From: Marinifilum flexuosum
Lineage (GTDB): Bacteria; Bacteroidota; Bacteroidia; Bacteroidales; Marinifilaceae
Assembly (NCBI RefSeq): GCF_003610555.1
Contig: NZ_RAPQ01000008.1
Coordinates: 984,490-1,048,489, forward strand
Length of the DNA stretch: 64,000 bases
Reading direction: 5' to 3'
This document shows, piece after piece, positions 45,283 through 54,340 of this stretch. The notes beneath the pieces were generated by a model. The model saw only the letters and a list, made by a program, of their open reading frames with translations, made no database searches and was not told where the DNA came from. The first letter of the stretch is position 1. Each line of letters begins with the position of its first letter. Both the position numbers and the translations under genes were made by a program.

Positions 45283-45310
45283 GTTTTTGCTAGTTTTCGG
45301 ATTATCTTTG
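45280..45310 (+). promoter_or_regulatory. Bacteroidota promoter for the thiamine operon
   Basis: TTTG (45280-45283), 19 bases, then TATCTTTG (45303-45310): a full consensus match. Transcription would begin near 45317, at the 5' edge of the TPP riboswitch. Confidence 0.82.
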
Positions 45311-45316
45311 CGCCAA

Positions 45317-45398
45317 ATCACAGTGGGGTGCCTAAATGTAAACGGGCTGAGATCATACCCTTACACCTGATCCGGATAATGCCGGCGTAGGAAAATTG
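45317..45398 (+). promoter_or_regulatory. TPP riboswitch (THI element)
   Basis: The sequence has the conserved THI-box parts in order: GGGGTGCC, GGGCTGAGA (45344-45352), ACCC, ACACCTGATCCGGATAATGC (45363-45382) and CGGCGTAGGAAA. These form the pyrimidine-sensing and pyrophosphate-sensing arms of the thiamine pyrophosphate aptamer. It lies 70-150 bases before the TonB receptor gene. No obvious intrinsic terminator follows, so control at translation initiation is more likely. Confidence 0.95.
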
Positions 45399-45471
45399 CG
45401 AGCTAACTTTTCGCCAACCTGATCTTATACAACCTCATTGCAATATTTTATTAACGTTTAATTATTACACA

Positions 45472-47943
45472 ATGTTGAAGAAACAACTAAACTCTGTATT
45501 GCGCAGAGCTACTCTGTTAATTGTATTGCAATTTGTATGCTTTATCGGATTTTCTCAAATCAATTTAAATGGGAAAGTGACTGATAAAAGTGGAAATGCT
45601 CTGCCAGGAGCAGCAATTGCAGTGAAAGGAACTTATTTGGGAACTGTTACCAATTCATATGGTGAATATCAGTTTACAAATTTAAAAGCTGGAGAATACC
45701 AATTTGTGATCTCTTTTTTGGGTTATGAAACAAAGGAAAGTTCTGTAAAGCTTACCGAATCAAAGAATTTAGATTTTAAATTGAATCCAACTGCCATAAT
45801 GGCCGACGAGGTGATTGTTGCTGCAACGAGAGCAGGAAATAAAGCTCCGGTGGCAGTAACCAATTTGGGAGGAGAAGAGCTTAGAAAGCAAAATACAGGT
45901 CAGGATATTCCTTACCAGTTAAGCTTGACGCCTTCTTTGGTAGAATCATCGGAAGCTGGTAATGGTATTGGTTATTCAGCTCTTCGTATTCGTGGTACGG
46001 ATGCTTCTCGTATTAATGTTACCATAAATGGTGTACCATTGAATGATTCAGAATCGCAAGGTGTATTTTGGGTAAACATGCCTGATTTTGCTTCATCGGT
46101 TGATAACATTCAAATTCAACGTGGAGTTGGAACATCTACCAATGGTGCTGCAGCTTTTGGAGCTACCATTAACTTTCAAACAGAAACTGTAAATGCGGAA
46201 CCTTATGCTGAAGTTCAGAGTGTAGCAGGTTCGTTCAATACTTTCCGTAATACTTTTAAAGCTGGAACAGGCTTAATCAATGGAAAATTTAGTTTTGATG
46301 CTCGTTATTCAAAGTTAAAGTCTGACGGATTTGTAGACCGTGCATTTTCTGATCATGAATCATTTTTTGCAAGTGGTACTTATTATACAGAAAGAAGTAT
46401 GTTGAAATTCAACATCATTTCGGGTGATCAGAAAACAGGAATCAGTTGGTGGGGAAATCCAAATATCAACACCGATGATCCTAATGATTATGAAGACAGA
46501 AGATATAATCCTGCTGGTGAGTATACCGACGAAAATGGTGTTAAAAGGTATTACGACAACCAAACGGATAATTACAAGCAAACGCATTACCAGTTATTCT
46601 ACTCACAGGAGTTGACCACTAACTTGAATTTGAATGCTGCATTGCATTATACAAAAGGGAAAGGATATTATGAGCAGTATAAAGAAGATGAGAAATATTC
46701 TGAATATGGCTTGGATAATCTTGTGATTGGTGGAGAAACTATTGAGGAAACAGATCTTACTCGTCAAAAATGGCTGAAGAATGATTTTTACGGATTTACA
46801 TATTCGTTAAATTATAAAAAGAATAGAATTGATGCATCGTTTGGTGGTGCCTGGAATAGATATGACGGAGATCATTTTGGAAATATTCTTTGGGCTCAAA
46901 ACGGCGGAGTTCCTAATGGTCATCAATGGTATTTGAATACTGGTGAGAAGACCGATTACAATGTTTTTGCCAAGATGAATGTTGAATTGAGTGACAAATT
47001 AAATGCTTACGGAGATGTTCAATATCGTCATATTTCTTACGATATGGATGGTACGGATGATGATCTTTTGCCATTGGTTCAGGAGCATAAATTTGATTTC
47101 TTCAACCCTAAAGTGGGATTGTATTATACCCTTAACGATAGAAACTCAGCTTATGCATCATTTGGTGTAGCTCATCGTGAGCCAACTCGTGCAAACTTTA
47201 AAGATGCCAAAGGCGATCCAAGTTCATATCCTGTTGATGAGTCATTATTTGACTATGAGTTGGGTTATAACTATAAATCGAAAAATGCGACCTTTGGAGT
47301 TAATCTTTACTACATGTACTATCGCGATCAGTTGGTGCCAACTGGTGAGAAAAATAGTGTAGGTTACGATATCATGACAAATGTAGATAAGAGTTACCGT
47401 GCAGGTGTTGAATTGATTTGGGGTGTACAAATTCTACCAAATTTAAAATGGGATGCTAACCTTACTTTAAGTCGTAATAGAATTAAAGACTTTGTAGAGT
47501 ATTCAACCTACTATGCAGACTGGAATGAAAGCATTGGATGGTACAATGAAGAAGAGTATAAGGGGAAAGAATTGGGAGATACAGACATTAGTTACTCACC
47601 AGAAACCGTTGGAAGTAGTATTTTAACATGGACTCCAACCAAAGGATTCGATGTAAGTTTTGTAAGCAAATATGTAGGTGAGCAATATTTTGACAATACT
47701 TCGAATGCCGAGAGAAAATTGGATGATTACAATGTTCACAATTTAAGGTTGAATTACAGTATCAAGCCAAATTGGATGAAAGAAATAGCTTTCCAATTGA
47801 GCATTAACAATGTGTTCGATACCAAATATGAAAACAATGCATATGGTGGAAATTGGTATACCGATGGTAAAGAAAACACATGGAGATACTATTATCCACA
47901 AGCAGGAACAAATGTTCTGGCAGGTGTGACATTACGATTCTAA
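45472..47943 (+). CDS. TonB-dependent outer-membrane receptor, probably for thiamine
   Basis: 823 residues. A signal peptide is followed by a carboxypeptidase-like domain (NLNGKVTDKSGNALPGAAIA, VTNSYGEYQFTNLKAGEYQF), then a plug domain with LRIRGTDASRINVTINGVPL and GVGTSTNGAAAFGATINFQT, and a long beta-barrel ending in the aromatic-terminated strand NVLAGVTLRF. Its TPP riboswitch and the following PnuC-like and thiamine pyrophosphokinase genes match the omr1-pnuT-tnr3 thiamine salvage unit described for Bacteroides. Thiamine or its phosphates is the expected ligand by that context, not by residues I can read. Confidence 0.92.
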   Translation: MLKKQLNSVLRRATLLIVLQFVCFIGFSQINLNGKVTDKSGNALPGAAIAVKGTYLGTVTNSYGEYQFTNLKAGEYQFVISFLGYETKESSVKLTESKNLDFKLNPTAIMADEVIVAATRAGNKAPVAVTNLGGEELRKQNTGQDIPYQLSLTPSLVESSEAGNGIGYSALRIRGTDASRINVTINGVPLNDSESQGVFWVNMPDFASSVDNIQIQRGVGTSTNGAAAFGATINFQTETVNAEPYAEVQSVAGSFNTFRNTFKAGTGLINGKFSFDARYSKLKSDGFVDRAFSDHESFFASGTYYTERSMLKFNIISGDQKTGISWWGNPNINTDDPNDYEDRRYNPAGEYTDENGVKRYYDNQTDNYKQTHYQLFYSQELTTNLNLNAALHYTKGKGYYEQYKEDEKYSEYGLDNLVIGGETIEETDLTRQKWLKNDFYGFTYSLNYKKNRIDASFGGAWNRYDGDHFGNILWAQNGGVPNGHQWYLNTGEKTDYNVFAKMNVELSDKLNAYGDVQYRHISYDMDGTDDDLLPLVQEHKFDFFNPKVGLYYTLNDRNSAYASFGVAHREPTRANFKDAKGDPSSYPVDESLFDYELGYNYKSKNATFGVNLYYMYYRDQLVPTGEKNSVGYDIMTNVDKSYRAGVELIWGVQILPNLKWDANLTLSRNRIKDFVEYSTYYADWNESIGWYNEEEYKGKELGDTDISYSPETVGSSILTWTPTKGFDVSFVSKYVGEQYFDNTSNAERKLDDYNVHNLRLNYSIKPNWMKEIAFQLSINNVFDTKYENNAYGGNWYTDGKENTWRYYYPQAGTNVLAGVTLRF

Positions 47944-47956
47944 AATATAATTTTGT

Positions 47957-47980
47957 AGAGACGCACGACCGTGCGTCTCT
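47957..47980. repeat. GAGACGCAC palindrome
   Basis: AGAGACGCAC (47957-47966) and GTGCGTCTCT (47971-47980) form a ten-base stem with a GACC loop. No T-run follows, so it is not an ordinary terminator. Very similar palindromes recur between genes in Bacteroidota and other bacteria. It lies inside the operon between the receptor and the transporter gene. Confidence 0.65.
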
Positions 47981-47996
47981 AACAAATAAATAATAT

Positions 47997-48584
47997 ATGA
48001 ACTGGATAACCGACAATATTGTTGAAATCATAGGAACCTTATCAGGATTATTATTTCTGTATCTGGAAATTAAGCAGAACAAATGGTTATGGCCAGTAGG
48101 TTTACTTACTTCGGTAATGTATATCTATGTGTTTTTTGTTGCCAAGCTATATGCCGATATGTCGCTTCAGTTCTATTACGTTTTTATTAGTATTTATGGA
48201 TGGATTTTATGGTCTCGAGGGAGAAAGCAGCAAGAAAAAGACATACCTGTCATTCGCTTGAATATGAGTTTATCTTTAAAACTATTAATGGCTAGCCTTG
48301 CAATTTATGCCTTAATAGCTTTCATTTTAGTTAACTTTACAGATGGTACGGTTCCTTATTGGGATGCATTTACTACAGCATTGAGCATTGTAGCTACTTG
48401 GATGTTGGCTCGCAAGATTTTGGAACAATGGCTGGTTTGGATTGTTGTAAATTCGGTATCATTAGGCTTGTACATTTATAAGGACTTAAATTTTACAGCT
48501 ATACTTTTCTTTTTCTATACTACTATGGCTATTGTTGGTTATCTGCAATGGAAAAAAGATATGCTTCGTTCTCAGGCTATTTAA
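47997..48584 (+). CDS. pnuT: PnuC-family transporter, probable thiamine uptake PnuT
   Basis: 195 residues with about seven membrane helices. GTLSGLLFLYLEIKQNKWLW at the start, QFYYVFISIYGWILWSRG in the middle and VVNSVSLGLYIYKDLNFTA near residue 155 are PnuC/PnuT motifs. PnuC-type carriers move vitamins by facilitated diffusion, with trapping by phosphorylation; the kinase gene follows 49 bases later. The TPP riboswitch makes thiamine the likely substrate rather than nicotinamide riboside. It starts 53 bases after the receptor gene. Confidence 0.9.
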   Translation: MNWITDNIVEIIGTLSGLLFLYLEIKQNKWLWPVGLLTSVMYIYVFFVAKLYADMSLQFYYVFISIYGWILWSRGRKQQEKDIPVIRLNMSLSLKLLMASLAIYALIAFILVNFTDGTVPYWDAFTTALSIVATWMLARKILEQWLVWIVVNSVSLGLYIYKDLNFTAILFFFYTTMAIVGYLQWKKDMLRSQAI

Positions 48585-48633
48585 GCTAATTCATTAAATT
48601 TACTGGCTCAAATTTTATCATCACTGATCGAGA

Positions 48634-49257
48634 ATGCAAAAGAAAGCAGTAATATTGGCAAATGGAGTCTTTCCAACTCACGAAATCCCTTTAAAGGAGC
48701 TAAAAGAATCAAAACATATCATTTGTTGCGACGGTGCAATTAACAATTTAGAAAAGGCAGGATTAGAACCTTTCGCCATTATTGGTGATTTGGATTCCTT
48801 AGATTCAGAATTGAAATGGAAGTATAAAGATATAATTCACCACTTTTCTAATCAGGATACCAATGATTTAACCAAATCGGTTGAATGGTGTATTGCCAAT
48901 AAATTCAACGAAATAGCTATTGTTGGAGCAACGGGTAAACGCGATGATCACATGATTGGGAATGTATTTCTTTTGCCGCAATATGCAAAAAAGGTAAGAG
49001 TTAAAATGCTAACCAGTTATGGTGTGTTTACTCCAATAGTTCGTCCAAAGAATTTCGAAAGTTATACAAGACAGCAAGTATCCATTTTCTCTCCAAACAA
49101 TAATACACTAATAACAACAGCTAACTTGCGTTATTCATTAACGAATCAGCCATTGGAAATGATGTGGCAAGGTACGCTAAATGAATCGATGGGCGATAGT
49201 TTCAGAATTGAATTTGAAGGGGGACCATTGATTGTATTTCAGGAATATGAGAAGTAA
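48634..49257 (+). CDS. Thiamine pyrophosphokinase
   Basis: 207 residues. IIGDLDSLDSE (metal- and ATP-binding), FSNQDTNDLTKSVEW and IVGATGKRDDHMIGN are the family signatures, and LTNQPLEMMWQGTLNESMGD is the thiamine-binding C-terminal segment. It converts thiamine and ATP to TPP, trapping vitamin delivered by the upstream receptor and PnuT. TPP then closes the riboswitch at the operon start, forming a feedback loop. It corresponds to tnr3 of the Bacteroides unit. Confidence 0.93.
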   Translation: MQKKAVILANGVFPTHEIPLKELKESKHIICCDGAINNLEKAGLEPFAIIGDLDSLDSELKWKYKDIIHHFSNQDTNDLTKSVEWCIANKFNEIAIVGATGKRDDHMIGNVFLLPQYAKKVRVKMLTSYGVFTPIVRPKNFESYTRQQVSIFSPNNNTLITTANLRYSLTNQPLEMMWQGTLNESMGDSFRIEFEGGPLIVFQEYEK

Positions 49258-49428
49258 GCTAAATAAGCTTCTCTTTCTTAAATTAGCAATACAGCTTTTC
49301 AAAGCAAATTTTGAATAAATCTGACTTTCTGTGGCATATATTTTTAATTGAACTCAGGTTATTAGGAGTAGCTTGCTGTTTTTCCTGAATTGATCAATAT
49401 TTAAGGCTTTCCGATTCAAGTTTTTTGC

Positions 49429-49457
49429 TTGCCATGAAAAAATCCTGTTTATATTTG
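49429..49457 (+). promoter_or_regulatory. Bacteroidota promoter for the DcaP-like porin
   Basis: TTG (49429-49431), 18 bases, then TATATTTG (49450-49457). The start would be near 49464, about 22 bases before the ATG. Confidence 0.7.
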
Positions 49458-49485
49458 CAGCCGAATTAAAACCTAACTAAAGTCG

Positions 49486-50769
49486 ATGAAAAAATTAAAA
49501 ACTCTGTTATTGCTTTTTGTTTCATTCATAAGCATTTCAGGTCTTAACGCACAAAAAAAAGAATTGCCAATTTCGGTGAAATTTGGTGGATATGTACACA
49601 CTTTATTCACTTACGATACCCGTCAGATGGTTGCTGCACGTGAAGGTCATATTCTACTGTATCCTAAAAATGAGATATTGGATGCAGCAGGCAAAGATAT
49701 TAATGAAGGTGGAGTGTACAATATGGCGGTAATTCAATCGAGAATGAATGCCAAGATTACAGGTCCTGAAATTTTGGGTGCGAAAACCAACGGAATGATT
49801 GAAGCTGAGTTTATTGGAAATGGTGAATCGGATACCAATGGTTTACGTGTTCGTCATGCATTTGTAAATTTGGATTGGGGCAATACTTCTCTTTTAATCG
49901 GACAAACCTGGTCTCCATTGTTTGTTGCCGAAGTATTTCCATTTACAGTAGGTGCCAATGCAGGTTTGCCATTCAAGCCATTTGCTCGTAATCCGCAGGT
50001 GAGATTAACTCATAAAACAGGAAACTGGAAATTATTGGCAGCAATTGCAACAGAACGAGATTATACAAGTACTGGTCCTGATGGATCAAGTAACAAATAT
50101 TTAAGAAATGCCGGAATGCCAATTGTTCAAGGGCAAGCGCATTATTACTTAGGAAAGAAGAAACACTTGTTTGGTGTGAGTGGTGAGTTCAAGAATATCA
50201 AACCATCATTAATGAGTACGACAGGATCGAAAGAGGCAGGAGATTACCAAGAATGGAAAAATGATGAGATTCTGTCTTCATGGGCTGTAATGGGCTATTT
50301 CAAGTTGAATTTCAATCCGGTTACTTTTAAGGCACAAACTACTTATGGTACGAACCTTACCGATGTTTTGATGTTGGGCGGATATGCTGTTAAGGATTTG
50401 AATCCTGTAACCAACGAAGCATCATACACAGGCATTAAAGTGATGGGATCATGGGCTGAGCTTTCTTACAAGAAGAACGATTGGGAATATGCTTTCCTTG
50501 CCGGATATTCTAAGGATTATGGTTCGGAAGACGATGTTGTTGCGAACATGATATATAGTAGAGGTAAAGATGTAAAGAGCGGAACAGGAATTGGAGAGTT
50601 GTATCGTTTGGCACCACGCGTTTCTAAAAAGTACAAGAACTTAAAGTTCGAATTGGAAGCCGAATACACCGCAGCTGCCTATGGTAAACTTGCAGAAAAG
50701 GCCAAGGTTAAAGATACCAAATGGGTAGGTGGTACCAGATATTCATTAGGAGTATATTATTTCTTCTAG
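49486..50769 (+). CDS. DcaP-like outer-membrane porin
   Basis: 427 residues. After a signal peptide (LLLLFVSFISISGLNAQ) the mature protein is a run of amphipathic strands. SVKFGGYVHTLFTYDTRQ opens the barrel, and GLRVRHAFVNLDWGNTSLLI followed by GQTWSPLF resembles the DcaP trimeric porin family. The last strand, GGTRYSLGVYYFF, ends in phenylalanine as needed for barrel insertion. There is no plug domain, so it is a porin, not a TonB receptor. It has its own promoter and a terminator shared with the convergent kinase gene. Substrate unknown; small organic acids are typical for the family. Confidence 0.8.
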   Translation: MKKLKTLLLLFVSFISISGLNAQKKELPISVKFGGYVHTLFTYDTRQMVAAREGHILLYPKNEILDAAGKDINEGGVYNMAVIQSRMNAKITGPEILGAKTNGMIEAEFIGNGESDTNGLRVRHAFVNLDWGNTSLLIGQTWSPLFVAEVFPFTVGANAGLPFKPFARNPQVRLTHKTGNWKLLAAIATERDYTSTGPDGSSNKYLRNAGMPIVQGQAHYYLGKKKHLFGVSGEFKNIKPSLMSTTGSKEAGDYQEWKNDEILSSWAVMGYFKLNFNPVTFKAQTTYGTNLTDVLMLGGYAVKDLNPVTNEASYTGIKVMGSWAELSYKKNDWEYAFLAGYSKDYGSEDDVVANMIYSRGKDVKSGTGIGELYRLAPRVSKKYKNLKFELEAEYTAAAYGKLAEKAKVKDTKWVGGTRYSLGVYYFF

Positions 50770-50789
50770 AAACTATATTTATTTTATAA

Positions 50790-50815
50790 AAAAGACGTAG
50801 CATGCTACGTCTTTT
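50790..50815. terminator. Perfectly palindromic bidirectional terminator
   Basis: Arms AAAAGACGTAG (50790-50800) and CTACGTCTTTT (50805-50815) around CATG, so the whole 26 bases equal their own reverse complement. It serves the convergent porin and sensor-kinase genes. Confidence 0.85.
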
Positions 50816-50820
50816 CTTGT

Positions 50821-52683
50821 TTATAGTGGGATAGTGAAGTAAAATATGGTTCCTTCCTGTGGTTTCGATTTCATCCAAATTTGACCTCCTAGCATTTCAA
50901 TTAGGCTTTTACTAATTGCCAAACCTAATCCTGTACCTCCATATTGTCTGGTGTTTGCATCTAATTCGGCCTGACGGAATCTGTCGAAAATAATGGCTTG
51001 TTTTTCCTCTGGAATACCAATTCCAGTATCTCTTACAAAGAATTCAATAAACTTTCCTTTAACTGCATAGCCAATTTCAATTTCTCCAGTTTGGGTGAAT
51101 TTGATCGAATTCTCGATAAGGTTGGTAAATACTTGCTGCAATCGAACAGAATCAGTTGTAACTTCTATAATCTGATTATCCTCAGGCGTACTTATAATAA
51201 AGTTAAGGTTGTAATTATCTTTATGCTCTTTAAGTGTTTCGTAATCATATTTAACCGAATTGAACAACTTGGAGATATTACATCTGTCCAAAACAATCTT
51301 TAATTGATTGGTTTCAATTTTTGAGATATCAAGAATATCACTAATCAATCGTAATAATCCATTGGTGTTCTTTTGAATGATAGAAATGAACTTTTTCCGT
51401 TTTGTTGCTGCTACATTATCACCTGAAAGAAGTTCTGTAAATCCTAATATGGCATTCATTGGAGTGCGAATTTCATGCGACATATTGGCAAGGAATGCAG
51501 ATTTTAATCGGCTTGATTCTTCTGCAACCTCTATCGCTTTTTCGAGTTTTACATTGGTTGCAGTGATTTCGTGCATAAGTGCTTTTTCTTTCTGTTCTCT
51601 TAATTTTCTAAGGTGAATATTAATCATCATTACGATGATTATAATTGTTAAAAGGATCAGAATGGTTAAAGTAAGTATAAATATTTCCTTGTTTTCCTTA
51701 ATCAGACTGTACGGTTCATTAATTAGTTTGGAGTTTTTAGGCAAATCCTTAATCTTGATATCAAAATTTACCAATTCATTGTAGTCAAACTCATACTCAT
51801 ATACCGATTGCATTGGAGGAATATCATCAATAGGTGTACCTGATAGCACTTTTTTAGCGATTTGAGCTGCTTGTTTGCCTTGTATTCTTCCTGTAATTAA
51901 GGATCCACCTATAGCACCACGATTAAGATAGAAATCCCAAACACAGTATATTGGAACTTTGCAGTATGGTTTACATTCAGAAAATCCCTTTTCGTAAGTG
52001 TAATAATTGCCATCAATATCCCGGTTGTATAATAAGTAAAGAACAACATCATTAGGTTCTAACTTCGATAGCTGAATTTTTAATTCATGAATATTTTTAG
52101 GCTTAATAATTAAGTGCCTTACTGGTTCACTCATTTTTTTTATTTCATCCTTTAAAGAGGATAATACTGTTTCGCCAGTGGTACTATGATCGGTTACAAT
52201 AACAATTTTAGAATAGTTTGGATGATGATCTTCGATTAGTTTAATTGTTGCACATACACTAAATGTTTCAAACACACCAGTGTATCCTTTGGGAGGATCT
52301 ATAATAGAGTTTAAACCTGAGAAAATTACAGGAACCTCACCAAAAATTTCATCACGATGTTTAATTAAAAAGTCGTAGGCATTGTTGTCGGTAGAAATAA
52401 TTAAATCAAATTTTTGGTTCTTATACTTGCGCAGGTAATACCCTTTTAAGAGTTCCAGATACTCTTCAGAGAAATATCTTTTTGAATCCATATACTCGAT
52501 GTGGAGGGTTGTATTTGGATTTGGAAGAAGCTCTCTTTTAATGCTGTTTAAAGTGGAATCAGTCCAACTGAGACCATTATGGTATGAATTTAAAATTAAT
52601 ATGTGTTTGTGTGCGGATGAATAGGCACTTAAACTACATAGTATAAACAGCAAAAGTACTATTGACTTAATACTAATTCTCAT
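50821..52683 (-). CDS. Sensor histidine kinase with periplasmic ABC substrate-binding-like domain
   Basis: About 620 residues from the chosen ATG at 52683, which puts the signal sequence MRISIKSIVLLLFILCSL at the N-terminus; an upstream in-frame ATG at 52716 adds 11 residues. The periplasmic part (about 25-325) looks like the ABC_sub_bind fold: ILILNSYHNGLSWTDSTLNS, IISTDNNAYDFL and VIFSGLNSI. A membrane helix (about 340-360) and coiled coil lead to the H-box FLANMSHEIRTPMNAILGFT, then LIENSIKFTQTGEIEIGY, DTGIGIPEEKQ and GGTGLGLAIS. No receiver domain is attached and no regulator gene adjoins it. It probably senses a small molecule in the periplasm. Confidence 0.88.
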   Translation of the reverse strand: MRISIKSIVLLLFILCSLSAYSSAHKHILILNSYHNGLSWTDSTLNSIKRELLPNPNTTLHIEYMDSKRYFSEEYLELLKGYYLRKYKNQKFDLIISTDNNAYDFLIKHRDEIFGEVPVIFSGLNSIIDPPKGYTGVFETFSVCATIKLIEDHHPNYSKIVIVTDHSTTGETVLSSLKDEIKKMSEPVRHLIIKPKNIHELKIQLSKLEPNDVVLYLLYNRDIDGNYYTYEKGFSECKPYCKVPIYCVWDFYLNRGAIGGSLITGRIQGKQAAQIAKKVLSGTPIDDIPPMQSVYEYEFDYNELVNFDIKIKDLPKNSKLINEPYSLIKENKEIFILTLTILILLTIIIIVMMINIHLRKLREQKEKALMHEITATNVKLEKAIEVAEESSRLKSAFLANMSHEIRTPMNAILGFTELLSGDNVAATKRKKFISIIQKNTNGLLRLISDILDISKIETNQLKIVLDRCNISKLFNSVKYDYETLKEHKDNYNLNFIISTPEDNQIIEVTTDSVRLQQVFTNLIENSIKFTQTGEIEIGYAVKGKFIEFFVRDTGIGIPEEKQAIIFDRFRQAELDANTRQYGGTGLGLAISKSLIEMLGGQIWMKSKPQEGTIFYFTIPL

Positions 52684-52687
52684 AAGA

Positions 52688-52724
52688 AAATTGAATTGAT
52701 TTGTATAGTTAACCAATTCAATTT
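52688..52724 (-). repeat. 11-base inverted repeat between dacB and the sensor kinase
   Basis: AAATTGAATTG (52688-52698) and CAATTCAATTT (52714-52724) are perfect complements around 15 bases. On the minus strand it is followed by TTTTCTT and then the ATG at 52683. It overlaps the dacB stop. It could be a weak AT-rich terminator or a leader hairpin for the kinase gene. Confidence 0.5.
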
Positions 52725-54150
52725 AATAATTATAAATATGAATTAAAAGGTTTAGCAGTTTATTATTGAGTTCCTTTGATGAGCATTGGTGATTGTTAAT
52801 TAATATACATACAATGTAATCTTTGTCTTTAGAGTTTTTTAAATAACCACAATAAGTTCTTACTCCTGTCATCGATCCGGTTTTTGCCTTCCAATTGGAT
52901 GCAATAACACTGCTTTTTCCAAAATGTTTTAAAGTACCTGATTTACCGGCAACAGGAAGTGAAGACAGGAAAGCATTGTAATTATTGCTATGATACATGG
53001 AAGTTAGGATTTGGCTGAAAAACTCAGCAGAAATTGCATTGAAATGCGATAAGCCACTGCCATCAAGTAAATTTTGATATTTGGTTTCAATACCTTTTTC
53101 TCTCCAAAATTCATTTATAGTTTTTGTTCCAGTTCTCCAATCTGCTTTTTCGTTTTGTTTTTGTCCGATTTCAAAAAGCAACTGATCAGCAAAAAGATTT
53201 ACACTTTTCTGATTGGTCCAGTACACGATATCTTTCAGTTTGGGAGATAGAATTTTGAATAACTCCTTACGATTGGTTTTTGACTTGCCTTTTTGATTCA
53301 GAACTTTAATGTTGTTATTCTTTAATTCTGCTTTAAGATCTTCAAGTAAGGCCAATTCAGGATGAAGAAAAGCTCCTTTTACTTTAAATTCATTTCGATT
53401 CTGAGGTATGCTACCTTCTATTCTTCTCAAATTACTTGTGTTACCACCAAAAATATATGCCAAATCACGATTGATTTCAGAGCTTACCACCTGATTGTCG
53501 AATTTTAATCCCGTATTGTGAGGAAGCGTTTTCCATATTTTAGTTTTACTGCCAGTTTGCCCTGATTTAAAAAACAAGGTGTACATGTTATCACGGTAGT
53601 TTATGGCATTGGGAACAGCTCCGTAATAATTGCCAATATCTTCCCATATCCAGGTTCTTGGAATGGAAGGTTTGAAATAAGAATTGTCTACCAAAATATT
53701 ACCATCAATGACATTGATATCTAATTCTTTTAGTTTGAATACAATTTGCCTGGCAATGTTTTGCTGAGATTCAAAATACTTCGATTCTAATGTAGGATCA
53801 CCACCTCCTTTAATAATCAGATTCCCTTTTAAGGTTCCATTTTCAATATTCCCATCAGTTACGATAAGCGTTTTAAATTGATAATCTCCACCTAATATTT
53901 CCAATGCGCTGGCCGTGGTAACTAACTTTTGACTCGAAGCTGGTGTTAAAGCCATTTTCGAGTTGTGTTGAGCCAATATTTTACCCTTTTCAACATCTTT
54001 AATAATAATGGCAACCCCAGCCGAATAAAAGCAGGAATCAGCAGTAAATTTATCTACAAATTGTTGAATTTTATTATCTGTAGTTTTTTGAGAAGTGCAC
54101 GAAAATCCCCAAAATACGAATGCGAAAAGGAGTAAAATTTTATTCATCAA
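52723..54150 (-). CDS. dacB: D-alanyl-D-alanine carboxypeptidase/endopeptidase (PBP4, DacB family)
   Basis: 475 residues. The N-terminus KILLLFAFVFWGFSCTSQ reads as a lipoprotein signal. The S13 peptidase triad is present: SxxK in TPASSQKLVTTASAL near residue 71, SxN-type SGLSHFN near 368, and KTG in WKAKTGSMTGVRTYCGYL near 440. Length and insertion between motifs fit PBP4, which trims and cuts peptidoglycan peptides in the periplasm. Its start overlaps xseB by 11 bases, so translation is coupled. ATG at 54147 is an alternative start. Confidence 0.92.
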   Translation of the reverse strand: MMNKILLLFAFVFWGFSCTSQKTTDNKIQQFVDKFTADSCFYSAGVAIIIKDVEKGKILAQHNSKMALTPASSQKLVTTASALEILGGDYQFKTLIVTDGNIENGTLKGNLIIKGGGDPTLESKYFESQQNIARQIVFKLKELDINVIDGNILVDNSYFKPSIPRTWIWEDIGNYYGAVPNAINYRDNMYTLFFKSGQTGSKTKIWKTLPHNTGLKFDNQVVSSEINRDLAYIFGGNTSNLRRIEGSIPQNRNEFKVKGAFLHPELALLEDLKAELKNNNIKVLNQKGKSKTNRKELFKILSPKLKDIVYWTNQKSVNLFADQLLFEIGQKQNEKADWRTGTKTINEFWREKGIETKYQNLLDGSGLSHFNAISAEFFSQILTSMYHSNNYNAFLSSLPVAGKSGTLKHFGKSSVIASNWKAKTGSMTGVRTYCGYLKNSKDKDYIVCILINNHQCSSKELNNKLLNLLIHIYNY

Positions 54151-54340
54151 TCTCTTTTAAAATTTTTTCAACTTCTTTTTCAGTATTATTTAATTTTGCT
54201 TTACAAATCACCAGTAATTCTGAAACTCGTTTCACCTTTTCAGATAAATCATCAACGTCTAATTCTTCATTTTCAATCAGCATGATTGTTTCTTCAATTT
54301 CTGCAATTGCTTCGCTGTAACTAATCTTTTTCTTAGCCAT
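54140..54340 (-). CDS. xseB: Exodeoxyribonuclease VII small subunit
   Basis: 66 residues, typical XseB length. SYSEAIAEIEETIMLIENEE and LDVDDLSEKVKRVSELLVIC followed by KAKLNNTEKEVEKIL make the family's helical hairpin. It binds the XseA large subunit in the ExoVII complex, which degrades single-stranded DNA to oligonucleotides. Its start directly abuts the xseA stop and its end overlaps dacB by 11 bases. Confidence 0.92.
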   Translation of the reverse strand: MAKKKISYSEAIAEIEETIMLIENEELDVDDLSEKVKRVSELLVICKAKLNNTEKEVEKILKEIDE

